Origin: Nocardia suismassiliense
Lineage (GTDB): Bacteria; Actinomycetota; Actinomycetes; Mycobacteriales; Mycobacteriaceae
Assembly (NCBI RefSeq): GCF_900269665.1
Contig: NZ_LT985361.1
Location: 5,907,807-5,971,806 of the forward strand
Direction of reading: 5' to 3'
DNA length: 64,000 nt
The translations under genes were made by a program, and so were the position numbers. A model generated the notes under the pieces. That model was not told the origin of the DNA, did not search any database, and saw nothing but the letters and a program-made list of their open reading frames with translations. Shown one piece after another: positions 29,070-38,518 of the stretch (position 1 is the first letter of the stretch; each line of letters begins with the position of its first letter).

Positions 29070-29260
29070 CCGCGCCTACTCCTCACCCAGTCGGCCAATT
29101 CCCCCGGCGGCGACGCTACGACACTCAACCTGGCATACGGCAATCGTCCCCGGCGCGTCGTGGACACCCCGAGATAACGCCATACACCCCAACCATCAAC
29201 AGGGCCAACGGTTTACGTCGACTACATCGAGGACATCAACGGAGAGACCCTAGGGAACCT

Positions 29261-29626
29261 ATGTTCGATGATTGGCCGGAGGAGTTCAGCCCGTCACTAC
29301 GTCGGGTCGTCGAACCTCCGCTGCCCGTCGTCGTCGACCTCGGCCAAGCGATTTCGACCCAGCGCGCGACCTTCGGCGCGAAGAAATCGGTGCCTCTACG
29401 GGTCAGTTCGGGCGGCTCGCGCCTGACCGGAAACACGCCCGGACTGTTGTATGCCTGGGCCCGGGCCTGGAACGGGGTGTGGCTGGGGCTCGTGGAGTTC
29501 ACGGCCACTACCGGCAATGGCCGCGGCCAACTCGTCTTCCGGCAATGGTGCCCCGAGCACTCCCTTGCACCGCCGCCGAACCCCGCTGGCCAGAAAGACC
29601 GTCGCCATGATCGCAACAAGCCGTAG
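29261..29626 (+). CDS. Hypothetical protein, 121 residues
   Basis: The ATG at 29261 has AGGGA five bases upstream. The product (MFDDWPEEFSPSLRRVV...) contains LLYAWARAWNGVWLGLVEF, an aromatic-rich segment, and a basic C-terminus. No family was recognised. It is the first plausible gene of the element after the scar. Confidence 0.5.
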   Translation: MFDDWPEEFSPSLRRVVEPPLPVVVDLGQAISTQRATFGAKKSVPLRVSSGGSRLTGNTPGLLYAWARAWNGVWLGLVEFTATTGNGRGQLVFRQWCPEHSLAPPPNPAGQKDRRHDRNKP

Positions 29627-29770
29627 CCGCGAGAGTCTCACACACCGCAGACCGAGGAATTGTGCAACCAGCGAATACATGCGCTCCACCGGTTGCGGAC
29701 AACCGCGGTCATATCAAAGCTCGTCAAATGGTGCCCCGAACATACGCTCATCGAACCAGAATGACGAGTC

Positions 29771-30103
29771 ATGACTACCTCTGAGGAGCGGTCCGGTGAC
29801 GTCCTTTCCGTTGTCGCGGCCGCCTTCGACGACGAGTCGGACTCGGGCAGTTTCGCGACCGCCGATCTTCTTCGAGTCGTGCGCCGCGATCTTGATCCAC
29901 CGCCGACATTGGAGGAAGTCATCGCGGCGCTGAACTTGTTGGCGCTACCCAATATCAACGGCGTTCGCGCTGATGGCCACAGCTGGCGGGTCGCGGACCC
30001 TATGGATGTGGTCGCACGAAGAATCCATTACCTGGCCGAAGCGGTCGCCGACTACCGCCACGGATACGGCGGCAGCCTTCACCTGGATGACGACGCCTAC
30101 TGA
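29771..30103 (+). CDS. Hypothetical protein, 110 residues
   Basis: The ATG at 29771 (MTTSEERSGDVLSVVAAAF) encodes an acidic, mostly helical protein ending SLHLDDDAY. The segment TADLLRVVRRDLDPPPTLEEVIAALN could form a small winged-helix-like domain. No family was recognised. Confidence 0.5.
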   Translation: MTTSEERSGDVLSVVAAAFDDESDSGSFATADLLRVVRRDLDPPPTLEEVIAALNLLALPNINGVRADGHSWRVADPMDVVARRIHYLAEAVADYRHGYGGSLHLDDDAY

Positions 30104-30503
30104 TGTCGGATGTTTCGGTGAGGCTTAGTCGGCTCAGCGTAGGAGTCCACACCTGTCTGCCTGGTGCCGCGCCCAACGGGCGAAAAGGTGCGGCCGAGTT
30201 CGCACGAGGTGTCCTTGAGTCGATGGATTGCGTGGCACCCCACCCCTAGGGCGAAGTTCATTCGCGCCGTCGGGAGCATCCACTGCCGCAGCGCAGTCGC
30301 GTGCCGGCCCATCTACCAGGCATCGAGTACCCCTGAGCAAGGAGGTCGCAGTGACACTTTTCCATGGAACAGGGCACACAGACCCTCGACAGACGATGCC
30401 CAAAGGTGTTGGATGTCACAAAGATCAATCGCTTGGCATCACAGAACCTGCAACCGCCGCACGCAAGCCCAGCAGACACATTGCCTGGGATGGGGGCGCT
30501 CGT

Positions 30504-31109
30504 ATGAAGATCGACATCTCATGTCCGCGCTGCGGCGACGGTCACGGCGTTCAGAGTGTTCCCGCCGCGCACGCCGAAGGAGTGTCCACAAGCTACGGCA
30601 CCGACCTCACGACCGGCGTGGGGATCAGCCCGTCTGGGTTGATGCCGATTCTGGGGACTACGACAGTCGAACGCACGCACACGACCGCACTCGCCCGGAG
30701 TTTGTCGATGGCACCCGCGCAACGACCGGTAGGCCGACTCCTCGCTATCGGGTTGGTACTACTGATCCCGGATCTCTTGGCACTGGCAGTACTGGCGCTG
30801 GCCCTCCAGCAGCCCGACGAGGTCGGGCTGCTGGCGACACTCTTCGGCGCTGTCTTCTTCCTTGGTGCGTTGGCTATCCCTTCGACCATTGCTTTCTGTA
30901 TCGCAATCGGGAGGGCCCGCTTCAATACCCGAGTGTCGAGGGGACGCCGAGCAGCACACGTGGTGTGGAGTTCGGCCTTGTACTGCCATCGATGCGGCAT
31001 GGCGTTCTGGCCGTTCTCTCCTGCGCCGAACATCCCAGCTCACCAAGCATTTCCGCCAGAGAATTTTCGCTGGTTCGTCTGGCACGCCGGAGACTACGTC
31101 GACGCATGA
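30504..31109 (+). CDS. Membrane protein with zinc-ribbon ends
   Basis: The ATG at 30504 follows GGGGGCGC; the frame is open further upstream but without a site. The 201-residue product begins MKIDISCPRCGDGHGV, a CxxC knuckle. It has two hydrophobic segments (GLVLLIPDLLALAVLALAL and TLFGAVFFLGALAIPS) and a second knuckle YCHRCGMAFWPF. The two CxxC pairs could form one zinc ribbon across a membrane hairpin. No functional family was recognised. Confidence 0.6.
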   Translation: MKIDISCPRCGDGHGVQSVPAAHAEGVSTSYGTDLTTGVGISPSGLMPILGTTTVERTHTTALARSLSMAPAQRPVGRLLAIGLVLLIPDLLALAVLALALQQPDEVGLLATLFGAVFFLGALAIPSTIAFCIAIGRARFNTRVSRGRRAAHVVWSSALYCHRCGMAFWPFSPAPNIPAHQAFPPENFRWFVWHAGDYVDA

Positions 31110-31175
31110 CTGCCAATCCTGCCGGTAGCGAATCCCCTAGTTGACGTTCCGAGGACCTTGATCCTGGTCAGTGAG

Positions 31176-31694
31176 TCAACGGCCCTCCGCCGTCGGCTCG
31201 GTCTCGCCACTTGATCTGGTAGATCCGTCGACAAGCGTCCGGCCCTGGGGTGTCATTTCCGGTCGGGCGTGACCACGGCCGTCAGCCGGTCCGCCCCCGT
31301 CAGCAGTCCGGGCAGCTGAGATCAGTTGACGCGCTTGCTTGGCTGTGATTTCGAGCAGCTCAGCGACGTCGTCGTCACTTTGGCCTTCTCCTCGAAGGGC
31401 GGCTGCGGCGGCGGCCTGTTGCGCACGGTGCCGGGTCAGTTCTTCCTCGGCGCGGGCTTCGAGCTGTCGTATCTGCTGGCGACAGATCTCGATGTCGCGA
31501 TCACGCTTGCTCTCGCACTCAGCCACCGCTGCCCATGCCGCGACGTATTGCTTGACGGCTGTGGTGATGGCCTTTTCACGCTGTCGAGCTTGAGCCCGGC
31601 GCGCGCGCACCCGTTCACGGTTGCGCTCCAGGCGATCGTGAACATCGGGCCCACGACGCGGGTGGCGTGAGGGTTTCGAACCTGAAGTCGGCAT
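31176..31694 (-). CDS. Coiled-coil protein with HTH-like tail
   Basis: The start at 31694 (MPTSGSKPSRHPRRG) was taken because the preceding residues are poor; 31718 is the alternative. The middle (residues ~20-105) is a charged helix rich in Arg, Glu, Gln and Ala, predicted to be a coiled coil. It is followed by GQSDDDVAELLEITAKQARQL, which resembles a sigma-70 region 4 type helix-turn-helix. It runs against its neighbours. It may be a small DNA-binding protein of the element. Confidence 0.5.
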   Translation of the reverse strand: MPTSGSKPSRHPRRGPDVHDRLERNRERVRARRAQARQREKAITTAVKQYVAAWAAVAECESKRDRDIEICRQQIRQLEARAEEELTRHRAQQAAAAAALRGEGQSDDDVAELLEITAKQARQLISAARTADGGGPADGRGHARPEMTPQGRTLVDGSTRSSGETEPTAEGR

Positions 31695-31935
31695 GACAGG
31701 ACTCCTCGACCCGTCCACCCGATTCTCCCGCCGATCAGCCTACCAATTGTCCGGCCACCGCGATTCCGTGACCGGGCGACGGGGACACCGCGCTGTGAAA
31801 AGCAGCGCGCATACGGCACTGCCGACGCCGGCAGCCGCAAATCAGCAGCTCTGCGCTCAACGCCAGAAGCTGACTTTGCAGCCAACGCTCATCCGATATC
31901 AACGACTGTGCTGATCTCTGGAAGGAGTTCTACCA

Positions 31936-33015
31936 ATGCCGCTTCCCCGGTTCGATCCGACTGGGTTGATCGTGTCTATCCCGGCACGGCTGCGCTACGC
32001 ACCCCACCGCCAGCTGGTGATCATGCTGATCAACACCGAGATGGGGCCTGCGGGGGAAGACACCGACTCGCTTGCGCGCACCGCGATTGTCGCTTTCGAT
32101 CTCACTGGTGATGTCGAGCGCCTTGTCGACGCCGCGGATCAGGCCGCACGTCGCATAGATGCCTCCCTGGCGTTTGTTGTTGTCGTCGATGACCGTCTGA
32201 TCGGCCCAGCGCACCAACCACTTCCGGCACCTGGGATCGAGCGCACACTCGCTGTGTTGGCCGCCGGACTCGCTGCCGCGGGCGCACCCATCATGCAAGT
32301 CTGGGCAACCAGGCACATCACGCCGGGATCGCGGTGGTGGTCGCTGACCGACATCGAGGACCAGGGCGTCCTCACCGATCCATCCGAATCACCCGCTGCC
32401 GCTGATCGCAGAGCGAAGGGCCAGACAGTCTTTAGTTCCAGGCAGGAACTCATGAGCGCCTTCGACCCGGATCCCGATCTCAGCGCAGCGGTTGAGACGT
32501 TGCTGCCCGCGGCGAGGATTCGCGCCGAGGCGCAGCGGGGACGGGCGATGGCCAACGACTGCTGGAACAGTCACTACCGTCGCGGCCTGGAATTCGTCCT
32601 CTGGTGTGCCGCCGACATCGCCGCAGGCGAGGATGTGCCACCGCAGCGGTTGGCTGAACTTGCCATGGTGTTGGCAGACCAGATGGTCCTCGATTGCTTG
32701 CACGCGACCGCGAGAAGCGAATACCAGCCCGTCGTAGAACAACTCTGGACGCTGCTCCTTCGCAGTCTCACCGGGCCCGAGCGAGCCGCGCCCGCCGCAC
32801 TACTCGCCTACAGCCTTTCTCTGCGCGGCGACGGTCCCCTCGCTCTCATCGCCGTAACCGCTGCCCTCGCAGCTGATCCCCACCACTTCACCTCCAAGCT
32901 GCTCTACGCCGTCCTCAACCAGCCCGTGCCCCCATCCCATCTCCCGACATGGAGCCGTCTGGGTGCCGCTGCTGCCGAGGATCTCGGCGTCGACCTCGGA
33001 ACAACGGATCACTGA
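31936..33015 (+). CDS. DUF4192 family protein (intact copy)
   Basis: The ATG at 31936 has GGAAGGAG upstream. The 359-residue protein starts FDPTGLIVSIPARLRYAPHRQLVI, the common DUF4192 opening, and has ALLAYSLSLRGDGPLALIAV near the end, the family's most recognisable block. The function is unknown; the family is frequent on actinobacterial plasmids and integrative elements as well as chromosomes. A frameshifted homologue is at 48446-49462. Confidence 0.75.
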   Translation: MPLPRFDPTGLIVSIPARLRYAPHRQLVIMLINTEMGPAGEDTDSLARTAIVAFDLTGDVERLVDAADQAARRIDASLAFVVVVDDRLIGPAHQPLPAPGIERTLAVLAAGLAAAGAPIMQVWATRHITPGSRWWSLTDIEDQGVLTDPSESPAAADRRAKGQTVFSSRQELMSAFDPDPDLSAAVETLLPAARIRAEAQRGRAMANDCWNSHYRRGLEFVLWCAADIAAGEDVPPQRLAELAMVLADQMVLDCLHATARSEYQPVVEQLWTLLLRSLTGPERAAPAALLAYSLSLRGDGPLALIAVTAALAADPHHFTSKLLYAVLNQPVPPSHLPTWSRLGAAAAEDLGVDLGTTDH

Positions 33016-33221
33016 GCCAGGCACCGGTCTCTGCTTCCCATCTCTCCAGCCCCGCCTCAACCCGACTGCGCCACAACGTCCACCTGAAAGGAGCCGCCGA
33101 TGTGCGCTGACACGGATGGCCTCTTTGGTCTGCCGTCGTTCTTCGCTGATGGCGCGATGCCGGTGTGCTGGTCACATCACGGATCGTTCCGCTCACCACT
33201 CCGACAAGGGGGTATTTCGTC

Positions 33222-33518
33222 ATGTCCGCAACAGATTCCGGCGCCAGCCCGGCCGAGACGTTCTACCGGGTTCGGCGTCGATTCGGCACACCGGTCGCCG
33301 AGGCGTACGCACGCGCCGAGGGCTATGCCTGGGGTTGGCAGGACGCGCGATCGGAACAGGCCGACAGCGCTCAGGCCACCACGTTCGCGCATGCCTATGC
33401 GCTCTATCTCGCCGAATTCCTGACGCAGCAACGCTGTTTCGTCCATTCGGTCCCCCGAGCGTGGCAGGCATGGCTGCACGCCGGTGACGTAGCCGCCGAA
33501 CTGGGCAGGTGCGCGTGA
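33222..33518 (+). CDS. Hypothetical protein, 98 residues
   Basis: The ATG at 33222 follows AGGGGG. The protein (MSATDSGASPAETFYRVRR) contains AEAYARAEGYAWGWQDARS and later FAHAYALYLAEFL; its neighbour downstream has a similar YARGYCDAAG, so the two are probably related. The stop TGA overlaps the next ATG (TGATG). Confidence 0.6.
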   Translation: MSATDSGASPAETFYRVRRRFGTPVAEAYARAEGYAWGWQDARSEQADSAQATTFAHAYALYLAEFLTQQRCFVHSVPRAWQAWLHAGDVAAELGRCA

Positions 33519-33784
33519 TGAACCGGGTACCCACCTACGAGCAATGGACAACGGCCTTTACCGATCGCGGTGCGCTGCTGCTGTGCTTCGAGGCAGTCGG
33601 CTATGCCCGCGGGTACTGCGACGCCGCCGGCCTGGGCTCTGGTGATGCAATCGATTTCGGTCATTCCTTTGCCGTGCTCGTCGCCACCGGCCGATCACGT
33701 CCGTCCATCCAGGACGCCTGGCACAACTGGCGAAACGGCAGACCCATCGGCCAGCGCACAGCCGTCATCTCGGAAAGGTCGTGA
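33518..33784 (+). CDS. Hypothetical protein, 88 residues
   Basis: It starts at the ATG overlapping the previous stop. The product (MNRVPTYEQWTTAFTDRG) shares a Gly-Tyr-Ala-x-Gly pattern, an FGHSFAVLV helix and a C-terminal Trp-x-x-Trp (AWHNWRNG) with the upstream protein, suggesting old duplication. The next gene begins within a few bases. No function was recognised. Confidence 0.6.
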   Translation: MNRVPTYEQWTTAFTDRGALLLCFEAVGYARGYCDAAGLGSGDAIDFGHSFAVLVATGRSRPSIQDAWHNWRNGRPIGQRTAVISERS

Positions 33785-33786
33785 CC

Positions 33787-34224
33787 ATGTTCCGGTTGAC
33801 CCTGACCGCCGAGCCGAAGGCCGTCCGCGCGGCGATTCACCAATTTCTGTGGGCTGATCTCAAGTTCTTGTATTTCGATCCGGTCGAGCTCGCAGACTGG
33901 GAGCAGTCGTGGATCGTTTTCCTCAAATCAGCCATCGAGCATGCAGCTACCGATCACCTGATTGTCCGCTCCGACACCGGAACCGAAGTCACACTTGTCC
34001 TCGACGACGACCGTGAAGACGCCCTGCTGCTAATCGATGCCCTCGACGCCGAGACCGGCGCCACGGTAGCCGTGTTCGTCTACACCGAACCGTTCCCGCC
34101 TCGGGCAGGACGCCCGCCGACGGTGCGCACTCTGGGCCACATCGCCGCCGACGCCGCGCACGCACTGCATACGGCGATCGCCGACCTCAACGGTGCCCTC
34201 ACCGCCGCTGGACGCGAAACCTGA
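33787..34224 (+). CDS. Hypothetical protein, 145 residues
   Basis: The ATG at 33787 lies just after the previous stop; a GTG at 33781 overlapping it is possible. The product (MFRLTLTAEPKAVRAAIHQFLW) is acidic and has alternating strands and helices with VTLVLDDDREDALLLIDALD. No family was recognised. It is the last gene of a tight three-gene set. Confidence 0.6.
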   Translation: MFRLTLTAEPKAVRAAIHQFLWADLKFLYFDPVELADWEQSWIVFLKSAIEHAATDHLIVRSDTGTEVTLVLDDDREDALLLIDALDAETGATVAVFVYTEPFPPRAGRPPTVRTLGHIAADAAHALHTAIADLNGALTAAGRET

Positions 34225-34236
34225 CCCGATGCGTTC

Positions 34237-34443
34237 GTGCCAGGCTCGCCAGCAGGGGTCGCTCTGGTACTCGCACACATGGCATACGCGCGTGAGCGCC
34301 ACTCGCGCTCGCCGCGCATCGCATCGCATCGCGATCACCCGTCTTCCGCGCTCGCTGCTTCAGATCTAGAGACCTTGGACGGTCTCGTCGGGCGTCTGCT
34401 CGCTCCCGAGGATCGGGAATGGCCCACCGACATCCTGGACTGA
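34237..34443 (+). CDS. Possible small protein, 68 residues
   Basis: A GTG-initiated frame whose second half (SDLETLDGLVGRLLAPEDREW) looks protein-like, while the first half covers a short GCATC repeat (near 34317-34335). There is no clear ribosome site. The 34444-34638 stretch after it holds no convincing gene. Confidence 0.25.
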   Translation: MPGSPAGVALVLAHMAYARERHSRSPRIASHRDHPSSALAASDLETLDGLVGRLLAPEDREWPTDILD

Positions 34444-34638
34444 TCGTTTCGTCGGCGACTTCGCCGCCCGGCGCGACCGTGCGCGAACTCAGCAACTGCG
34501 CCGCCGCCATCGCGCGCTGCCGTGAGCGCTGTGCGCACCGCATAACCAGCCATCGCCGCACCCTTCCCAGGGTGGACGGACAGGCGCGCAAACCTACTAC
34601 GGCCTCGACACCACAGGTCCGCAAACAGTTAGGGGACA

Positions 34639-35061
34639 ATGAAATTGACCGACAAAGACACGATCGATCCCGGCGACGCCGACGAACCATTGCGCACAGC
34701 GCTCGACCACATCGCCTACCGTGTCCGCAACGCGGACAAGCTTCCCGACAAACGCGCCGCGGACCGGATGGTCCAGCACGCTCCACAGGCGATGCAGATC
34801 GCCGCCTACGCCACCGAGGTGCTGAACCTCTACTGGCGCGGGATCGACGAGGCGATAGCAACCGGACGACTGGCGGGCGGCGACGTCAAACAGATCCCAC
34901 CCCTCGCCGAACAGCAAAGTCTGCTGGCGGACTGGGCGCTCACCCATGCCCGCGCCTACGAAGGCGACGGTCTTATCGACGATATCGACATCGTTCTCAG
35001 CACCCAACTCGGCCTCCTTCAACTCGGCATCGATCCGGCGGTGCTACTTCACCCAAAATAG
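34639..35061 (+). CDS. Hypothetical protein, 140 residues
   Basis: The ATG at 34639 follows AGGGGAC. The product (MKLTDKDTIDPGDADEPLR) is mainly helical and acidic, with MVQHAPQAMQIAAYATEVLN and a run toward ALTHARAYEGDG. No family was recognised. Confidence 0.6.
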   Translation: MKLTDKDTIDPGDADEPLRTALDHIAYRVRNADKLPDKRAADRMVQHAPQAMQIAAYATEVLNLYWRGIDEAIATGRLAGGDVKQIPPLAEQQSLLADWALTHARAYEGDGLIDDIDIVLSTQLGLLQLGIDPAVLLHPK

Positions 35062-35077
35062 GTGGGAGACAGTCGAA

Positions 35078-35176
35078 ATGGCCGATTACACCCGCCTCGG
35101 CCGCACCATCTTCGGACCTCCGCGGATGGATGATCTGTTCGAGCGCCACCAGGGGATCGCCTCGCGCGCTCACTAA
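35078..35176 (+). CDS. Small 32-residue protein
   Basis: The ATG at 35078 has GGGAG nine bases upstream, 14 bases after the previous stop. The product is MADYTRLGRTIFGPPRMDD followed by 13 residues. It may be a real micro-protein or a leader for the methyltransferase mRNA, since a hairpin follows. Confidence 0.35.
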   Translation: MADYTRLGRTIFGPPRMDDLFERHQGIASRAH

Positions 35177-35254
35177 ATGGTCTTGGCCTGTGACGATCGC
35201 GGTCTTGGCCTGCGGGATCGATCGCGCGCGTATTTGCAGCACAAGTCAGCTGAT

Positions 35255-35284
35255 GCCGAGCCTCCCCAGGAGGGCTCGGCTTTC
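35255..35284 (+). terminator. GC-rich hairpin before the methyltransferase gene
   Basis: GCCGAGCC (35255-35262) pairs with GGCTCGGC (35273-35280), extended by TCC/GGA inside, followed by TTTC. It is terminator-like and ends 26 bases before the next start codon. Confidence 0.55.
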
Positions 35285-35306
35285 GTGTGTCAGGAGGTGT
35301 TCTGTT

Positions 35307-36146
35307 ATGGGCAAGCTGGGACGCGCCGCTGCCGCCGCGCACCGTGATGCCTGCGCGCTGGTCGATCTGCGCCGGGACCTGAGCGAGGACGAGAAGCTGT
35401 TCGTGCTCACTCATTATCAGGAATCGACCAGCACCACCCAAGCCACCGATGGGGCGTTCTTCACCCCACCGGGGTTGGCGCGCGACATGCGCCTCGAGGT
35501 CGTCGGCAACCGAATTCTGGATCTGGGGGCGGGAATCGGGCACCTGGCCTTCGCCTGCCGCAACCCATGGGGTCAGGTCAACGGCGACCCCGCCCGGGAT
35601 CTGGTGTGTGTGGAGCGCAACCCGGAGTTCGTGCGCGTCGGGATGAAGGTCGTGCCCGAGGCGAGCTGGTGGTGCGGGGATCTGCTGCGCGTGCACCGGC
35701 AACGAATGCGGCTGTTCGACACCGTGATCGCCAATCCGCCCTTTGGTGCCGTCGCCCGCACCGATGATGGCCCCGGCTACCACGGTGCGCGGTTCGAATA
35801 CCACGCGATCGCGGTGGCCAGCCAGGTGGCTCGTCATGGGGTGTTCTTGATCCCGCAATCCTCAGCGCCGTTCCGTTATAGCGGTCGCCGCGCCATGGAG
35901 CACGACCAGGGCGACACCGAGTATCACCGTTTTCAGGCCGGTACCGGGATCGCCCTGCACGCCAACTGCGGCATCGACACCAGCTACTACCGCGACGACT
36001 GGCATCACACCCCGATCGCCACAGAGATCGTCACCTGCGATTTCACCGACATCGCCGTCACACGCCGGCGTCGCTCACTCGCCACGGTCACCCCAATCAC
36101 CCACGCGTTCGCTCATCAGGGCTCCCCCGACCGAGCCGCGAGCTGA
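35307..36146 (+). CDS. DNA adenine methyltransferase-like protein
   Basis: The ATG at 35307 has AGGAGG nine bases upstream; the frame is open far upstream but has no gene content there. The 279-residue protein carries the S-adenosylmethionine motif LDLGAGIGHLAF (about residue 73) and the catalytic NPPFG (about 147), the D/N-P-P-F/Y motif of N6-adenine and N4-cytosine methyltransferases. FFTPPGLARDM before motif I is the type seen in N6-adenine enzymes. There is no restriction partner nearby, so an orphan, self-protective role for the element is likely. Confidence 0.8.
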   Translation: MGKLGRAAAAAHRDACALVDLRRDLSEDEKLFVLTHYQESTSTTQATDGAFFTPPGLARDMRLEVVGNRILDLGAGIGHLAFACRNPWGQVNGDPARDLVCVERNPEFVRVGMKVVPEASWWCGDLLRVHRQRMRLFDTVIANPPFGAVARTDDGPGYHGARFEYHAIAVASQVARHGVFLIPQSSAPFRYSGRRAMEHDQGDTEYHRFQAGTGIALHANCGIDTSYYRDDWHHTPIATEIVTCDFTDIAVTRRRRSLATVTPITHAFAHQGSPDRAAS

Positions 36147-36176
36147 CCCCCGACATTGAAGGGACTCCGATCTTTC

Positions 36177-36749
36177 ATGCCCACACCAGCTTTCACCCCC
36201 CAAGATCAGGCCAACACCGCCGCCCACGGAACCGCTTTCAACATCTTCGCTACCGACGACGCTCCGGTCCGGGGACGGGTGTTCGTTGACATGTCCGAGC
36301 ACACGGTGCTCATCGACGGCCGCCGCGAGTCTCGCCCAGCGGTCGAGTTCCGGTTCTTCGGCCTCGTCGTCGATGGTCGCCCGCTGGGAAATCCGCGTTG
36401 CCGCACCGAATTTCACCCATTCTCGGCCGGGTCGGCCGCGATGGTCAGTCTCGGCGAACCCGGAGCGCTGCATCTGATCCTGGGCCAGCGCCTCACCGAT
36501 ATCGGCGACACCGCGACCACGCTGCTCACCGATCTGTTGACCGCGATCAGCGTCGAGTTCCTCACCGACTACCGGGTCGCGCGCTATCGCCATTGGGCCG
36601 CCGAACAGGTGCGCCTGCAGGCCAGCAGCCTCTACGAATCCGCGCGCGGTCTCGAACAGCGAATCAGGCAGGTCAACGTGCAGGCACAGGCCGACGTCGA
36701 CGCCTCCTACGCGCTGCTGGCCTCGATGAACCGCCCGCTGTCCGCCTAA
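36177..36749 (+). CDS. Hypothetical protein, 190 residues
   Basis: The ATG at 36177 (MPTPAFTPQDQANTAAHG) lies about 13 bases after AAGGGA. The N-terminal half is beta-rich (GTAFNIFATDDAPVRGRVFV); the C-terminal half is a long helix with VRLQASSLYESARGLEQRI. No family was recognised. It lies between the methyltransferase and DUF932 genes in the same direction. Confidence 0.55.
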   Translation: MPTPAFTPQDQANTAAHGTAFNIFATDDAPVRGRVFVDMSEHTVLIDGRRESRPAVEFRFFGLVVDGRPLGNPRCRTEFHPFSAGSAAMVSLGEPGALHLILGQRLTDIGDTATTLLTDLLTAISVEFLTDYRVARYRHWAAEQVRLQASSLYESARGLEQRIRQVNVQAQADVDASYALLASMNRPLSA

Positions 36750-36800
36750 CCCCGCACCATGCTCGAGCTTCCCCAATCTGTGTTCCCGAGAGGAGTTTTC

Positions 36801-38033
36801 ATGCCGATGCCCACTACTGTTCGTCACGCCGACCTCGGTGATCTGGTCGCGTTGCTCAACCGCCAGCAGGCCACCAAGGTCGATGTCGTCGCCTCCGCGT
36901 CAGCGTTGCGATCCCGCGACGGACTGCTGGATTTGTCTGGTGTCGAGCCCATCCTCGACGAGCGCGGAGTCACCGATGTCGACGGACGCTACCGCCCGAC
37001 CGCCGCCGCGGACTCCCACATCGGTACCAGACTCAAAATCCCTGTGGGCTACCTGAAGTGGCTGCGCGAACAATCGCGCACCGACCTCTACGACGCCAAC
37101 GTCAACGGTCTCCTCCACGGGCCGGGCCCGCTCACCGACGACGCCGACGAACGGTCGTTTCTGTTGCGGCTGTTCACTTCCGGAGTTCCCGGTGAGGCGG
37201 GGGTGTTGCGGGCGTTCCTGTCGGATCGTTACGGGATCATCGACAACCTCGATGTGCTGACCGCGGTGCTCGAGGGCATCCGAGAGGCCGACGCCGATGT
37301 GGAAGTGCGTTCGTGTGACCTGAGCGAGTCCAGCATGCACTGCAAGGTGTTCTCCCCCAAGGTCTCCGCGCTCGCGCCGGGATTCCTCGACAACTATCGC
37401 AACCCGTTCGACAACCCCGACCTCGACGCCGAACGCCGCCGCGTCGCCGGCGACATCGATCGCTGGCGCCGGGCCGCGTCCCGCGAAGGCCGCGGCTACA
37501 CCCCAGGCAAGGAGCCAGTGGTCTTTGCCGGATTCCGGTTCTCCAACTCCGAAATCGGCCACCACGCGGTGACATTGAAACCGGAATTGTTCATCAGGAT
37601 CTGCGGCAACGGGCTCACGCTGCCGATGTTCGCCTACACCAAGCGTCATCTGGGTGACAAGCTCGACACCGGCACGATCGGCGGCTGGTCCCAGAACACC
37701 TACCGCAAACGGCTCGCGGTGATCACCGCCGAAACCCGCGACAAGGTCACCGAATGGCTGTCCCCAGAGTTCCTCAAGACCCGTGTAGAGGAGCTCGAGC
37801 GTCACGCCACGACCCCGGTGACCAAGCCGGACAGGACCATCGAGGTTGTCGCTAAACAGCTCGGGTTCAACGACGACGAACGCGCCGGGATCTTCGCCCA
37901 CTTCATCGCCGGTGGCCAGCTCACCGCAGCCGGGATCGCCCACGCGGTCACCAGCTACAGCCAAACCATCCCTGACGCCGACCGCGCCGACACCCTCGAC
38001 GATCTGGCCCTGCACGCCATGAGCCTTATCTGA
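36801..38033 (+). CDS. DUF932 protein (phage/plasmid-like)
   Basis: The ATG at 36801 follows GAGGAG. The 410-residue protein has the DUF932 landmarks: IPVGYLKWLREQSRTDLYD, FLLRLFTSG, FLSDRYGIIDNLDVL, VFAGFRFSNSEIGHHAV, and TGTIGGWSQNTYRKRL near the end. DUF932 proteins are common on plasmids and phages, probably in DNA replication or repair, with unproven function. The stop overlaps the next ATG. Confidence 0.8.
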   Translation: MPMPTTVRHADLGDLVALLNRQQATKVDVVASASALRSRDGLLDLSGVEPILDERGVTDVDGRYRPTAAADSHIGTRLKIPVGYLKWLREQSRTDLYDANVNGLLHGPGPLTDDADERSFLLRLFTSGVPGEAGVLRAFLSDRYGIIDNLDVLTAVLEGIREADADVEVRSCDLSESSMHCKVFSPKVSALAPGFLDNYRNPFDNPDLDAERRRVAGDIDRWRRAASREGRGYTPGKEPVVFAGFRFSNSEIGHHAVTLKPELFIRICGNGLTLPMFAYTKRHLGDKLDTGTIGGWSQNTYRKRLAVITAETRDKVTEWLSPEFLKTRVEELERHATTPVTKPDRTIEVVAKQLGFNDDERAGIFAHFIAGGQLTAAGIAHAVTSYSQTIPDADRADTLDDLALHAMSLI

Positions 38034-38455
38034 TGGCCACGTTCACCGTCGTCGGTCTGCTGATCAGCAACGAATTGCGGCTCGCCGCCGTCATCCCTGG
38101 CACACCAACCTTCGACGGTCCGCACCCCGATGCCGTTGATTCCCAACCCTGGTATTGCGTCGTCGAAGCACCATCGGTTCACCACGCCGAGACCGCCGCC
38201 CGGTTCCTCTACAACCACAACATCGTTCTCGACACCGTCACCGCGTGCGGGCTGGCATTGGATTCCGTCGTCGTCGATAGCAGCGGGACCGCGCGACCGG
38301 TGATCGCGTTGCGTCGCGACTGCCAAGAGGTCGAGGTGTGGTTCGAGACCGCCCTCGATATCCCGATCGACCCCGACCGCTCCGACCTCGCCTTCGACCT
38401 CCACGCCGACGTGCTGGCCCTGCCACCGGGAGCCGAGATCCCGGGGAGCTCCTGA
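38033..38455 (+). CDS. Hypothetical protein, 140 residues
   Basis: It starts at the ATG overlapping the DUF932 stop. The product (MATFTVVGLLISNELRLAAV) is a small alpha/beta protein with HHAETAARFLYNHNIVLD. It is probably cotranslated with the DUF932 protein. No family was recognised. Confidence 0.6.
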   Translation: MATFTVVGLLISNELRLAAVIPGTPTFDGPHPDAVDSQPWYCVVEAPSVHHAETAARFLYNHNIVLDTVTACGLALDSVVVDSSGTARPVIALRRDCQEVEVWFETALDIPIDPDRSDLAFDLHADVLALPPGAEIPGSS

Positions 38456-38518
38456 GGTTTGCGGCACTGAGTCGAATCCGGTTGTGCCCTAACACCCCAC
38501 CGACACGGGAGGTTCCCT

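Noticed and set aside
34317..34335. GCATC tandem repeat as a possible iteron or CRISPR
   Set aside because: Only about three 5-base units, no spacers and no Cas genes; no CRISPR array was seen anywhere in the window.
36900..38015. Open frame of 371 codons antisense to DUF932
   Set aside because: The same shadow effect; the plus strand carries the recognisable family.
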